A DNA stretch of 64,000 nt from NCBI GenBank assembly GCA_963710675.1, contig CAVQBE010000005.1, positions 1 to 64,000 of the forward strand. The letters are read 5' to 3'. Position numbers and translations under genes: made by a program. The notes beneath the pieces are model-generated. The model was given only the letters and a program-made list of their open reading frames with translations, ran no database searches and was not told the origin of the DNA. The stretch is from JACCZX01 sp963710675 (GTDB lineage: Bacteria; Pseudomonadota; Gammaproteobacteria; Burkholderiales; Burkholderiaceae_F). Positions 19,697 through 29,895 of this stretch are shown piece after piece (the stretch's first letter is position 1; every line of letters begins with the position of its first letter).

Positions 19697-20468
19697 ATGC
19701 CATCCAGCCGATGAGCCAGCTCGACGAAGCTTTGTACACCCAGCGTTTCAGCGCGCGCTTGCGGATCGACGCCGCTGTCAATGATCTGTGCGGAGGTGAG
19801 CAGTTCGGACAATGCGTTGCGCAACGTCTTGCGGCGCTGACCAAACGCAGCGGCAACGACCTTTGCGAATGCTTGCGCGTCCACGTTGGGAAGCTCACTC
19901 GCAGCGATCGGCTGCATTCGCACCAGGCTTGATGTGACCTGCGGCACCGGCTTGAACGCCTCACGCGGCACGTCGAAAAGCTTGGTCAGTCGATAACGAA
20001 ATTGCAACATCACCGAGAGTCGGCCGTACGTTTTTCCTCCGGGGGCTGCGACCATGCGCTCGACAACCTCCTTTTGCAGCATGAAGTGTTGGTCGATTAC
20101 ACGTTCTGCGAACGGCAGCAGCGTAAACAGCAGCGGCGTTGAGATGTTGTAAGGAAGATTGCCGACGATGCGCAACGGCCCTGATGCCAGCGCGCTCCAG
20201 TCAAACGCCAGCGCGTCGGCCTCAATCAGTGTCATCTGTTGTGCGGGAAACCGGGTCCGCAATCCGGCAGCCAGGTCGCGATCGATTTCGATAGCGTGCA
20301 GATGGCCAGCCCTCTCGACCAATGCGCCAGTCAGCGCTGCCTGACCCGGGCCGATCTCGACGATGGATTGCCCAGGGCGCGGATCGATCGCTTCGACGAT
20401 TCGCCGGACGATGTCGGCATCATGCAGGAAGTTCTGGCCGAATCGCTTGCGTGGGCGATGCCTTCCAT
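19693..20468 (-). CDS. rsmA: 16S rRNA dimethyladenosine transferase (one frameshift near the start)
   Basis: RsmA (KsgA) dimethylates A1518 and A1519 of 16S rRNA. The main frame includes RKRFGQNFLHDADIVRRIVE, the SAM motif EIGPGQAALTGALV, NLPYNISTPLLF (catalytic NLPY) and the C-terminal helical domain. This frame has no usable start upstream of RKRF. The ATG at 20468 (MEGIA) is one base out of frame, and a missing base near 20451 would join them, giving 258 residues. An uncorrected annotation would start 48 codons late at an internal TTG (20322). It is downstream of pdxA on the same strand. Confidence 0.9.
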
Positions 20469-20533
20469 GCGGCTGCGCCGCAGGAATGCCTGTTCAGCCC
20501 CTGCGTGCTTGTCGCACAGCGCCCCGTCCTCGC

Positions 20534-20551
20534 GCCCCCCCCCGCGGGGGC
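20534..20551. repeat. GC-rich hairpin in the pdxA-rsmA spacer
   Basis: A run of nine C followed by GCGGGGGC forms a short, very GC-rich palindrome (GCCCCC pairing GGGGGC) in the 118-base gap between pdxA and rsmA. It is flanked by GCTTGGGGCGGCC, a layout like the GC-rich intergenic repeats common in Burkholderiales. No T-run follows on either strand, so an intrinsic terminator is not indicated. Confidence 0.4.
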
Positions 20552-20586
20552 ACGCGCTGAGCTTGGGGCGGCCCTACGCTCATCGC

Positions 20587-21607
20587 TCATGCCGCCTGCT
20601 GCTGATGCACCGCGCGGCGCGCGAGTTCGATTGCGAGTTTCAGTGCTGCCCTCATGCTGCCTGCATCCGCGCGGCCGGTTCCCGCAAGGTCGAGGGCGGT
20701 ACCGTGGTCCACTGACGTGCGAACAAACGGCAAACCGAGCGTGACATTCACGCCGTGACCGAAGGTCGCATATTTAAGCACTGGCAACCCCTGGTCGTGA
20801 AACATTGCGAGCACGGCGTCGTATCGCTGCACCAGCGATGGAACGAAGACGGTATCAGCCGGCAGCGGGCCGTCGACTTGATGTCCGTGGCTACGTAGTC
20901 GCGACACTGCAGGTGCAATGATTTCGATTTCTTCCCGCCCCATGTGACCGCCTTCACCGGCGTGCGGATTCAAGCCTGTGACGACGACGCGCGGTTTGTC
21001 GATGCCGAACCGCGATTGCAGCTCAACGAGCAAAATCTTCAGCACCGCGGCAACACCGTCGATGCTCAACGCGCTCGCGACCGAGGCAAGCGGCAGATGC
21101 GTCGTCGCCAGCGCTACACGCAACGGACCGTGCGCAGTGTCGCCAGCCAGCATCATCACCACACGCGGCGTACCTGTGCGCTCAGCCAGATATTCGGTAT
21201 GGCCCGTGAATGGGACTCGAGCGTCGTTAATGACGCTCTTCTGCACCGGAGCCGTCACGATCGCGTCATAGTCGCAAGCCATTGCCCCGGCGATTGCTCG
21301 GTCAAGCGTCGCCAGTACGTAATGGGCATTGCGCGAATCGCGGCGCCCTGCGATGGCAGCGGTTCGAAGCGGCACGTGTTCGACGTTTGCGGTGACAGGC
21401 CACGTTACCCCGGCGCATTGCGCGCGCTGTTCGAGCAACCCGGTGTCTCCGATCAACGTAATGCGGGCATTGCTGCCCGCATGCCTCCAACACGCTGAGT
21501 GCGCCCAGCGATATTTCGGGGCCGATACCGGCGGGCTCGCCGGTCGTGATTGCGATGCGAAGCGGGTCGCCGGCCTTACGACCGGTCGTCGAGCCGATAC
21601 TCGACAT
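20587..21607 (-). CDS. pdxA: 4-hydroxythreonine-4-phosphate dehydrogenase (one frameshift)
   Basis: PdxA oxidises 4-phosphohydroxy-L-threonine in pyridoxal-phosphate synthesis. The N-terminal frame has LRIAITTGEPAGIGPEIS. Near 21477 a CCC/GGG run requires a one-base change, after which NARITLIGDTGLLEQRA, APVQKSVIND, FTGHTEYLAE (metal-binding histidine), TGLNPHAGEGG and FHDQGLPVLKY follow. The corrected length is about 339 residues. The ATG at 21607 overlaps the end of surA by 32 bases; a later start nearer LRIAITTG is possible. The gene belongs to the lptD-surA-pdxA-rsmA operon. Confidence 0.92.
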
Positions 21608-22971
21608 ACGTCTTGTCGCGCAGTTGTCGCATCCAGTCCTGATATGCCTCGTCAGCCTTGCGATCGCGTAGCGCCTGCCGTGCCTGCAGCCGTGCGCGAT
21701 CGGATGAAGCCTGCTCGGTGCGGCGTTCGAGTACCTGAATCAAGTGCCAGCCGAACGGGGACTGAACCGGCGGACTGATTTCGTTAAGCTTCAGCGCATT
21801 CATCGACTTCTCGAATTCAGGCACCGTGTCGCCCGGATAGAGCCATCCCAAATCGCCACCGCGGCTGCCGCTCGGATCGACCGAATGCAGGCGAGCGAGT
21901 GTGCCGAATTCGATTTGCCCCGCCTCGACCCGCTGCTTCATCTCCTCAAGCCTGCGCTTGACCTCAGGCTCAGGCATCAGTTCTGACACGCGCAACAAAA
22001 TGTGGCGCGCGTGGGTTTGCTGCACCGGCCCGGTGGCCAGTTTGCTGTCGACGCCGCTGCGTCGCCCAAGAACCTTGAGGATATGAAAACCGTTTGGGCT
22101 GCGAATAACCGGAGTGACGTCGCCAGGCTTAAGTCCCTTTATCGCATCGATGAACAGCGTCGGCAGGCGGTCCGTATTGCGCCAACCCAGTTCGCCACCT
22201 TGCAGGGCTTCCGGGGCGTTCGAAAAACTAGCCGCGACGCGCGCAAAATCGGCGCCGCCCTTCAGCTGCACCATTAACTCCTCGGCACGCGCGCGTGTCG
22301 AGTCGACGCGATCGCTGGCCGAGTTCTCGGGGACTCGCAGCAGGATCTGCGCGACGTTGATCTCTTCGGAATCGGCGCTCACGCCGGACTGCGCGGCGAT
22401 GAAATTTTCAAGCTCGCTGTCCGAAATCTGGATGCGTGAGTCGACTTCGCGCTCGCGCAGCCGATTCAAGATGATGTCTTGCCGAATGTCGTCGCGAAAC
22501 TGCGTAAACGAAACACCGTCGGCGTCAAGCCGTTGCCGCAGCGCTTGCAGCGTCAGGCCGTTTGATTCTGCGATGCGCCCCAGCGCGGCGTTCACCGTTG
22601 CATCATCGACCCGCACGCCTGTTTCGCGAGCCAGCTGCAATTGCGCACGATCGACAATCATCCGCTCGAGTACCTGGCGCTCGAGAACGTCGGTCGACGG
22701 CGGTTGAATCTTTTGGCGCCGCAGCTGAACTTCCGCGACGCGCGCGCGTGCGCGCAACTCATTGGCGGTGACGACTTCATCGTTAACGATCGCGACGATG
22801 CGGTCGACCGCTCGCGGAGCCGGGCGAGGCGTCGCCGCTTGCGCCGCCGCAGAAGATGGGGCCCGCAGGCTGCACTGCCTGGCCCTGCGCGAAGCTCGCA
22901 CTCCCCGCGATCAGCGTGGCAAAGCCGAGTGCGAACTTAGAAAATCTAACTAAGCGAACGGTTCTGGTCAT
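21576..22971 (-). CDS. surA: Periplasmic chaperone/peptidyl-prolyl isomerase SurA (one frameshift)
   Basis: SurA escorts outer-membrane proteins, notably LptD, through the periplasm. The signal peptide FALGFATLIAGSASFAQ is encoded from 22971 in one frame. Near 22858 (GGGCCCC) the frame changes, and the mature protein follows: DRIVAIVNDEVVTANEL, the SurA N-domain, then two parvulin domains (QILLRVPENS...GGELGWR and HARHILLRVSEL...GGDLGWLYPG). The corrected protein has about 465 residues. It starts 62 bases after lptD in the conserved lptD-surA order. An annotation starting at 22901 would lack the secretion signal. Confidence 0.93.
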
Positions 22972-23033
22972 CGGGTTTATGGAAGGTATCTTTGCTCAGC
23001 TATGCACGAATCCATCGTGTATTTGCGAGCGCA

Positions 23034-25325
23034 TTACTCGTAGTACTCAAAACGCCCAGGCTCTCGGGGTACTGGGTTCAACAACTGGTAGCCGGGAATA
23101 TTACGCTGTAAAAGATTGGCGGCGCTTGATCCGACACTCGTCAATCCATTGAGTTCCAGTTGCAGATAAAAGTTGGTCGTCGTCGTCTGCGCCGTGGTTG
23201 CAAATCTTTGCACTGCGAAGCGCAGCAGCCAGCAATCTTGCTGGTACTCGAGTGCAGCTACGAGATCGATCAATCGCTTGTCTTCCAGCGAATAGTTGAC
23301 GCGTCCGACGGCGTACCAGCGATTGGATAGCGGCCATTGACTCGAGATGTCGACTTGGCTGATACCGTCAGGCTGATAGCGGTAATAAGCAGTCAGCACT
23401 GAAGCACGACGCGGCTGCCAGCGAACCCCCGCTGTGGCACGAACGAATTCGCCGGGTTCGGCGGCGTATTGAGCTGCGAGGTCAATTGCCCATGATCGCC
23501 CGAGCTGGGCGGTGACCGCCCCCAGCACGTCGGTCGCGCTGCTGGTCCGCGGGGATTCACCCGGCAGAGTGACGCGTTGGTCGGTGAAGTAATAGCGTTG
23601 CCCGATCGATGCGCGGAGCCGCTCGGCTCCGGTTTCAGCGTCCAGAATGCGTGTGGTGAGCGCGGCGGTTAGCTGATTGGCTTCGGAAATTCGATCGGAG
23701 CCTGCATAAATATTCTCGGTGAACAGTTGCGAATAGTTCAGGTCTGAAAGCGCGCTATCAAAGTTCGGCAGATCGTTTTGATCCCGGAATGGGATGTACG
23801 CATAGAACAAACGCGGCTCAAGCGTTTGCTGAGCGGCGCGGCCAAACCATCCAACATCACGCTCAAAAATCAAACCCGTGTCGAGGCTCAAGATCGGAAG
23901 TGTCCGCGTCGGTGTCGAGTCGGTGGGGTGAAACGCAGGATCAAGGTCATACACAGTCGACGACATCCGCGCGCGCGGGATCACGAACCATCCGGGTGCC
24001 AGAATTGGGTACGCCGTGCGAATGTCAGCAATGTAGCGATTGCCTTTTTCCAGCGTTGGGTGCTCAAAGCGTGTTCCGTCAAGGGCTACACCGGCTTCGA
24101 AGCCGCGCCAATCAGCTATGTAGCCATTCAAGGTCGCCTGCGGCACACGCTCATACGGCTTAGCGACCGGTTGCGATAGATCGGGATCCTGCAGCACTTG
24201 GTTCTTCGTGATACGGACAGCGGTATTCCAATACACATGGTTGTATGCCAAGTAACCGTCCTGCGGCAGAACCTTCTGCGAGGTGTCGACAATGTTGGTG
24301 GCGAAGTCGACGAAGTATCGATCGTCAGACGCGCGGTTGTAATTGACGCCTGCCGCGAAGCCGGATGGCGAAGCGTATTCGTACCGCACGGCTGCGAAGT
24401 CCCTGGACGCGCCGAACTCTCGGTCCCTCGCGATGACGTCGTAAACAAGCGTGGCGCGCTGCGTCGGACTTAGATAGCGCAGCTCGTTTTCGAAAAGCAC
24501 GCCGCGCTTGGTCATGACGCGGGGTGTCAGCGTGTAGTCGTAGTTGGGTGCAAGGTTGAAGTAGTAGGGTGTACTGATATCGGTTCCAAGCGTCGAGCTC
24601 AAGCCAAAGCTGGGCGTCAAGAAGCCCGACTTGCGGCGATCGCTGGTCGGAAAACTCAGAATCGGTGATGCAAGAACCGGCAATCCTTTGAAATAAAGCG
24701 TTGCAAATGTTGCGGTCGCGGTTTCATCGAGTCCATCAAACTCGATCGCTTCGGCTTGCACCCACCATGCGTTGTCTCCCGGGCCGCATGTCGTGAACCG
24801 AGCTCTTTCCATTCGTGCCCGATCACTTCCTAGAAACTCAACCAGCCCCGCGTTGCCACGCCCTTGGCGCGCCGCATAGGTGAAAGTCGCGTCGGGCATC
24901 GTGCCCGTCTGTGCATCTACGCGAAAATCAAGTCGAGGCCCGGTGAACGAAGCGCCGTCACGAAAAACGCGCGCCTGGCCTTCGACGTTAACGATGTCTG
25001 TTGCCTGCGTGTACGTAATCGTGTCACCACGAAGGACAGTGCCACCGCGCCGTATCTCCGCGTCGCCGCGCAGGATCAGCTTTTCGTCGACCGTGCCCTC
25101 GACGTTAAGAGCGCGTGCAAATGTCGGTGCACGATCGCGAACCGGAGCTCGATTTTCGTCGAGCTGACGTTCAAGCCTTAGTTGTGGACGGCCGGTGGAC
25201 TGTGCGTCCTCGTTTGTAAGGGCTTGGGCGAGCGCGTCCGCGCTCGCGGCCAGATATCCGGCGTGCAGGGTCGCGATCAATAACAAGGAGCATTTCGACC
25301 GACCGGTCCTCGGCAAGCGCGGCAT
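23034..25325 (-). CDS. lptD: LPS-assembly protein LptD
   Basis: LptD is the outer-membrane barrel that with LptE inserts LPS into the outer leaflet. The intact 763-residue frame has a signal peptide (ATLHAGYLAASADALA), an OstA/LptA-like periplasmic domain (ILRGDAEIRRGGTVLRGD...VEGQARVFRDG), and a large barrel domain beginning near the conserved FPTSDRRKSGFLTPSFG. Cysteines are few: one in FTTCGPGDNAWW and one late in QQDCWLLRF, a reduced set relative to E. coli LptD. It is the first gene of a leftward operon and is divergent from amgK. Confidence 0.96.
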   Translation of the reverse strand: MPRLPRTGRSKCSLLLIATLHAGYLAASADALAQALTNEDAQSTGRPQLRLERQLDENRAPVRDRAPTFARALNVEGTVDEKLILRGDAEIRRGGTVLRGDTITYTQATDIVNVEGQARVFRDGASFTGPRLDFRVDAQTGTMPDATFTYAARQGRGNAGLVEFLGSDRARMERARFTTCGPGDNAWWVQAEAIEFDGLDETATATFATLYFKGLPVLASPILSFPTSDRRKSGFLTPSFGLSSTLGTDISTPYYFNLAPNYDYTLTPRVMTKRGVLFENELRYLSPTQRATLVYDVIARDREFGASRDFAAVRYEYASPSGFAAGVNYNRASDDRYFVDFATNIVDTSQKVLPQDGYLAYNHVYWNTAVRITKNQVLQDPDLSQPVAKPYERVPQATLNGYIADWRGFEAGVALDGTRFEHPTLEKGNRYIADIRTAYPILAPGWFVIPRARMSSTVYDLDPAFHPTDSTPTRTLPILSLDTGLIFERDVGWFGRAAQQTLEPRLFYAYIPFRDQNDLPNFDSALSDLNYSQLFTENIYAGSDRISEANQLTAALTTRILDAETGAERLRASIGQRYYFTDQRVTLPGESPRTSSATDVLGAVTAQLGRSWAIDLAAQYAAEPGEFVRATAGVRWQPRRASVLTAYYRYQPDGISQVDISSQWPLSNRWYAVGRVNYSLEDKRLIDLVAALEYQQDCWLLRFAVQRFATTAQTTTTNFYLQLELNGLTSVGSSAANLLQRNIPGYQLLNPVPREPGRFEYYE

Positions 25326-25429
25326 TAGAATCTGTGAACGCTGTTTTTGGCCAGCAAGTGCCCGAGCAGAGCGCGCCGATTATAGGCATCGGTTTTACTT
25401 GTCAGGCTCTGCCGACCGTCCAACATTGC

Positions 25430-26446
25430 ATGATTCCTTCCGCTCCGATCTCGACCGGGCCGTCCGACGATGCACGCCTTGTTTCGCTTCGAGCATGGCT
25501 TCGAACGCTCGCTCCAAGCTATGGATTGATCGAGTCCTCGCTGCGACCAGCGTCGGTGGATGCAAGCTCCCGTCGATACTTTCGCGTCGACGCAGGGGAA
25601 GGTAGTTTGATCGCTATGGACGCACCACCCGCGACCGAGGACTCACGTCCATTCGTTCAGGTTGCGGAATTGATGCGAGTCGCCGGAGTACACGTTCCCG
25701 ATATTCTTGTTACCGATCTTGGGCAAGGCTTCTTGCTGTTATCCGATCTCGGTGCTGAGACGTACCTGGCATCGCTCTCAGATTCCAACGCCGACCAGCT
25801 TTTTGGCGATGCAGTTGATGCGCTGATCCGGTGGCAACTGTCCACTGCGGACGGAGTTTTGCCTCCATACGATGAGGCACTGCTTCGGCGGGAGCTGAAT
25901 TTATTTCCGGACTGGTTTATTGCACGACATCTACAGCAGCCGCTGACTGCTGCGCAAAACGCCGCACTCGCTCAGATGTTTAGCCGTATTGTTACAGTGA
26001 ATCTGGCGCAACCCAGAGTATTCGTTCATCGCGACTACATGCCGCGCAATCTGATGGTGTCGAAGCCGAATCCGGGCGTCCTTGATTTTCAGGACGCGGT
26101 CACCGGTCCGATTAGTTACGACGTCGTTTCGCTTTTTCGTGATGCGTTCATCAGTTGGGACAACGCGCGCGTTCTTGAATGGGTGCGCCTGTACTTTGAC
26201 CGCGCGCAAGCGGTCGGACTTCCGGTAGGCACAGACTTCGACACGTTCTGGCGTGACTTCGAATGGATGGGTTTGCAGCGACATCTGAAGGTCCTGGGCA
26301 TTTTTGCGCGCATTCGTTATCGCGACGGCAAGCCGCACTACCTAACAGATGCCCCTCGTTTCATCGGGTACGTCCGTTCGGTTGTCGAACGCTATAACGA
26401 GCTGGCACCGCTTGCCAGGTTGTTCGACGAATTGGGATTGGCGTGA
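25430..26446 (+). CDS. amgK: N-acetylmuramate/N-acetylglucosamine kinase (AmgK type)
   Basis: The 338-residue protein is an aminoglycoside-phosphotransferase-fold kinase. Visible motifs are SSRRYFRV, the catalytic loop VHRDYMPRNLMV (HxDxxxxN) and VLDFQDAVTGPISYDVVSLFRDAF with the metal-binding aspartate. AmgK phosphorylates the anomeric position of recycled MurNAc, and MurU, encoded next with a four-base overlap, makes UDP-MurNAc from it. This bypasses de novo synthesis and can lower fosfomycin sensitivity. The ATG at 25430 was preferred; an upstream in-frame ATG at 25334 would extend into the divergent lptD promoter region. Confidence 0.9.
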   Translation: MIPSAPISTGPSDDARLVSLRAWLRTLAPSYGLIESSLRPASVDASSRRYFRVDAGEGSLIAMDAPPATEDSRPFVQVAELMRVAGVHVPDILVTDLGQGFLLLSDLGAETYLASLSDSNADQLFGDAVDALIRWQLSTADGVLPPYDEALLRRELNLFPDWFIARHLQQPLTAAQNAALAQMFSRIVTVNLAQPRVFVHRDYMPRNLMVSKPNPGVLDFQDAVTGPISYDVVSLFRDAFISWDNARVLEWVRLYFDRAQAVGLPVGTDFDTFWRDFEWMGLQRHLKVLGIFARIRYRDGKPHYLTDAPRFIGYVRSVVERYNELAPLARLFDELGLA

Positions 26447-27196
26447 CGATAATGTCGCTAACCCATGCCTTGATTTTGGCCGCAGGCCGTGGCGAGCGTA
26501 TGCGGCCGTTGACCGATACAACGCCTAAGCCGCTGCTGCGAGCAGGTGGCAAGCGGCTGATCGAATGGCAGATCGAGGCGCTTGCGCGCGCCGGTGTACG
26601 GGAGATCATCGTTAATGTCGCCCACCTGCCTGATCAGTTTGGATCCGCGCTAGGTGATGGCCGGCGCTACGGCGTTTCACTGCGCTATTCGCGGGAGGGC
26701 GAAAGCGCCGATGACGCGCTCGAGTCGCTCGGCGGAATCGTCAAGGCACTACCGTGGCTTGGCGAGGCACCGTTTATCGTCACCAGCGGCGATATCGTGA
26801 CTGACTTTTCCTACCGCCATCTGCACACGGCCAGCGAAGCGCAACAGCGAGGCGAGGTCGATGCACATCTGGTACTGGTCGACAACCCGCCGTTTCATCC
26901 GCGTGGCGACATGGGACTGTCGAATCGACTGATCCATCCCGATGTGACACCGCGAATGACGTACGCCAATATCGGGGTCTTCTCGCCGCGCCTATTCGCA
27001 GGTGCAGTTGCGTTGCACGGCGGCCGCGCACGCATTGTTTCCGTGGCTGTACGAAGCGGCGCGTGCTGGCCGAGTAAGTGGCGAGGCTTACTCCGGACGT
27101 TGGTGGAACGCTGGAACGCCTGACGATCTCGCGCAGCTCGACGCGAACATGACGCGCTTGTCGAATCAAACTTCGCCTGACGAGATTCGACGTTGA
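26443..27196 (+). CDS. murU: N-acetylmuramate alpha-1-phosphate uridylyltransferase (one frameshift)
   Basis: MurU is a nucleotidyltransferase of the cell-wall recycling branch. It has the sugar-nucleotide signature LILAAGRGERMRPLTD with TPKPLL, then FIVTSGDIVTDF and MTYANIGVFSPRLF. Near 27015-27030 (a GGCGGCC stretch) the frame changes; the true C-terminus is LFPWLYEAARAGRVSGEAYSG followed by WWNAGTPDDLAQL, ending at 27196. Corrected length is about 250 residues. It overlaps amgK at the start and the UbiH-type gene by four bases at the end. Confidence 0.9.
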
Positions 27197-28383
27197 CAGT
27201 CTCATCGGCGAATGTCGAGCGCAAGCCGATTGCCATCTTGGGTGGCGGGCCTGTGGGGCTCGCGCTCGCGTTGTTGCTCGCTAAACGCGCGGTGCCTAGC
27301 GTCGTTTTCGATGCGCGCAGTGTCGAGCAGGCTCGCGCTGATCGGCGCCTGCTCGCGCTTTCTCTGGGCTCACTGCAAACGCTCGCCACGATCACTGATC
27401 TCACGTCCGCGCAGGCGCCGGTCTTGGCCCCGATTAACACCGTCATCGTGTCGTCGGTCGGCCAGTTCGGGCGCGCCGTGATTGGAGAGCGCGACGTTGG
27501 CGCGGAGATGCTTGGTGCGACCATCCGTTACGGCGATTTGATTACTGCGCTGTCCGCTGCTGCCGAAGCGGAAAAGATCATTTCGATGCGGCGTCCATTG
27601 AAGGTCCTGTCGGTGCGGCAATCGCCGTCGAACGTCGAAATCGAATTGCAGGGGGAACCTTCATTCACCGCGCCATTGGCGCTAAGCGCCGAAGGTTTCG
27701 ACGCTGGCCCGTCTCCGTCTGCGAAATACTCTGCAATCATTGCCGACCTCGACGTGATCGGAATCGAGCGCGGTACAGCGTGGGAGCGCTTTACGCGCGA
27801 CGGACCGTTGGCGTTGCTGCCACTACCTGCCAATGCCACGTCTGGCGCACAGAAAATGGCGCTTGTCTGGTGTATGGCCAGTGCCGAGGCAGATCGGCGA
27901 ATTGCGCTCGGCGACGGCGATTTTCTTGTCGAGGTCAGCACGCAGCTCGGCGAACGCAATCTGCGCGTCGTCGCTGCGCAGTCTCGCAGGTGCTACCCGT
28001 TACATCAGCGGGCGCGAAGCAATCTGGTCGAGCATCGAATTGCGTACCTGGGAAATGCGGCGCAGACGCTGCATCCGGTGGCGGGTCAAGGTCTAAATCT
28101 CGGGCTGCGTGACGGCGCGGTTCTTGCGGAGCTGATCGGTGCAGCGTACCTCGCGGCCGATACATCGCAAGCCGATCCGATCTCTGCGCTGCACGCGTAC
28201 GAACAGTTGCGCCGCGCTGATCGCGCTGCGATCGTGGCTCTTACTCGCACAGCGCCCGCTTTTTTTTCAACGCGGTTCGCACCGATTGCGCTGGCCAGAT
28301 CGATCGGGCTCACCGCTTTGGCGGTTGTTCCAAGTTTGCGACGCGAGTTCGCACGATTGCTGATGTTCGGCGTACGCTTTTAG
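27193..28383 (+). CDS. UbiH/VisC-family FAD-dependent hydroxylase
   Basis: The 396-residue flavoprotein has the dinucleotide-binding GGGPVGLALALLLAKR and the second FAD motif YLGNAAQTLHPVAGQGLNLGLRD, diagnostic of the UbiH/UbiF/UbiI ubiquinone hydroxylases. These add ring hydroxyls during ubiquinone synthesis at the membrane. The start is a TTG at 27193, coupled to murU by overlap. I cannot separate UbiH from UbiF or UbiI by sequence alone. A DD-type GD motif is weak, so a different small-molecule hydroxylase cannot be excluded. Confidence 0.85.
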   Translation: MTVSSANVERKPIAILGGGPVGLALALLLAKRAVPSVVFDARSVEQARADRRLLALSLGSLQTLATITDLTSAQAPVLAPINTVIVSSVGQFGRAVIGERDVGAEMLGATIRYGDLITALSAAAEAEKIISMRRPLKVLSVRQSPSNVEIELQGEPSFTAPLALSAEGFDAGPSPSAKYSAIIADLDVIGIERGTAWERFTRDGPLALLPLPANATSGAQKMALVWCMASAEADRRIALGDGDFLVEVSTQLGERNLRVVAAQSRRCYPLHQRARSNLVEHRIAYLGNAAQTLHPVAGQGLNLGLRDGAVLAELIGAAYLAADTSQADPISALHAYEQLRRADRAAIVALTRTAPAFFSTRFAPIALARSIGLTALAVVPSLRREFARLLMFGVRF

Positions 28384-28476
28384 CGCCGGTCGTTTTTAAG
28401 CATGATTTTGCTCAGCGTTCTTCGTTAATATCCACGCTCACCCGCCCGCAGCTATTTTTTTGCACCTTCGATCGCA

Positions 28477-29478
28477 ATGGTTATCGGCCAACACGTGCTG
28501 CCCAATAATGTCTTCGTCGCGCCGATGGCCGGAGTCACGGATCGCCCATTTCGACGGCTCTGCAAGGCGTTGGGAGCGGGTCATGCCGTGTCTGAGATGG
28601 CGGCGTCGAATCCACGCCTGTGGGCCAGCGAGAAAACCGCGCGCCGCCTGAATCATGATGGAGAGCGCTCACCGGTAGCAGTTCAGCTCGCAGGCGCTGA
28701 CCCGCAAATGCTGGTGGAAGCCGCGCGTTACAACGTCGATCGCGGCGCGCAGATTATCGATATCAACATGGGCTGTCCGGCTAAGAAGGTATGCAATGTG
28801 GCGTGTGGGTCTGCGTTGCTGAAAGATGTGTCGCAGGTAGCGCGCATTCTCGAAGCAGTCGTTGCCGCGGTAAATGTGCCGGTCACCTTAAAGTTTAGGA
28901 CTGGCTGGGATGTGCCGAATCGAAACGCGGTTCAGATTGCGCGTCTCGCTCAGGCGAGCGGAATCGCGGCGCTCACGTTGCATGGGCGTACTCGCCAGTG
29001 TGGTTTCACCGGTCGCGCCGAGTATCAGACGATTCGCGACGTCAAGCGTGCCGTCACGATTCCGGTGATCGCCAATGGCGATATCGATTCGCCGGAAAAG
29101 GCGCGGTACGTACTTGCCGAAACCGGGGCAGACGCGGTGATGATTGGCCGAGCAGCACAAGGGCGTCCATGGATTTTTCGAGAGACCGTTCATTACTTGT
29201 CCACTGGCGATCATTTGCCTTCGCCCAGAGTTGGTGAAGTTCGCGACCTCCTTCTCGAGCACCTTGGGGATCACTATCAGTTCTACGGAGACCTAGGTGT
29301 ACGCACCGCTCGCAAGCACATCATTTGGTACACGCGGCAGCTCGAGGGCGGCCGACAGTTTTGCGAGCGAATGAACGCAATCGACGGTTGTGCAGAACAG
29401 GCAGCGGCGGTCGATCATTTCTTTGCCGTGCTGGGCGAGCGTTCAGAACGGCTTGTTTACAGCCCGACTTTGCATTGA
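28477..29478 (+). CDS. dusB: tRNA-dihydrouridine synthase B
   Basis: DusB reduces uridine 17 in tRNA using FMN and NADPH. The 333-residue frame has APMAGVTDRPFRRLC, the active-site segment INMGCPAKKV with its cysteine, LTLHGRTRQCGFTG, IPVIANGDI and the FMN-phosphate site GADAVMIGRAAQGRPW. It lies ten bases upstream of fis, the operon order conserved from E. coli to betaproteobacteria. The 93-base gap upstream holds AT-rich sequence (TTCGTTAATATCC) that could contain the operon promoter. Confidence 0.95.
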   Translation: MVIGQHVLPNNVFVAPMAGVTDRPFRRLCKALGAGHAVSEMAASNPRLWASEKTARRLNHDGERSPVAVQLAGADPQMLVEAARYNVDRGAQIIDINMGCPAKKVCNVACGSALLKDVSQVARILEAVVAAVNVPVTLKFRTGWDVPNRNAVQIARLAQASGIAALTLHGRTRQCGFTGRAEYQTIRDVKRAVTIPVIANGDIDSPEKARYVLAETGADAVMIGRAAQGRPWIFRETVHYLSTGDHLPSPRVGEVRDLLLEHLGDHYQFYGDLGVRTARKHIIWYTRQLEGGRQFCERMNAIDGCAEQAAAVDHFFAVLGERSERLVYSPTLH

Positions 29479-29487
29479 GGTAAGACG

Positions 29488-29895
29488 ATGGCCAAAGGGT
29501 TGGGAAGGTCGGTGACGAGAACCGCGGCGCGGCGTACCAATGGAGCTGCGCCGGCCGGCACAGCGACGTCGGGGGGCTCAACGGCGCGAGGCGCGAAGGC
29601 AACAGCTGCACTCGCGTCAGCTCGGTTCGCGTATCCGACCAGCGAGCGCGTCAGCCGCGCACGCAGCGGCGAGACGCTTGAGCAATGCGTTCTGCGAAGT
29701 CTCGATCAATACTTTGCCGATCTCGACGGTTCTCGTCCGCATGCGCTGATGGATATGGTGACGACCGCCGTCGAGCGACCCTTGTTGCAGTTCGCGATGA
29801 ACCGGTGTGAGGGCAACCAGTGCGCCGCCGCGGAGCTGCTCGGAATCAATCGCAACACTTTGCGCAAAAAGCTGCAGCAATATCGATTGCTATGA
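29488..29895 (+). CDS. fis: Fis-family DNA-binding protein with extended N-terminus
   Basis: The C-terminal 80 residues are typical Fis, with SLDQYFADLDG, MVTTAVERPLLQFAMN and the helix-turn-helix NQCAAAELLGINRNTLRKKL. Fis bends DNA and controls rRNA and recombination sites. The predicted protein is 135 residues, while betaproteobacterial Fis is usually about 80; the extra 50 N-terminal residues are Ala/Thr/Arg/Gly-rich. The ATG at 29488 has a good ribosome-binding site (GAGGTAAGACG), which supports the long form. The stop overlaps the purH start by four bases. Confidence 0.88.
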   Translation: MAKGLGRSVTRTAARRTNGAAPAGTATSGGSTARGAKATAALASARFAYPTSERVSRARSGETLEQCVLRSLDQYFADLDGSRPHALMDMVTTAVERPLLQFAMNRCEGNQCAAAELLGINRNTLRKKLQQYRLL

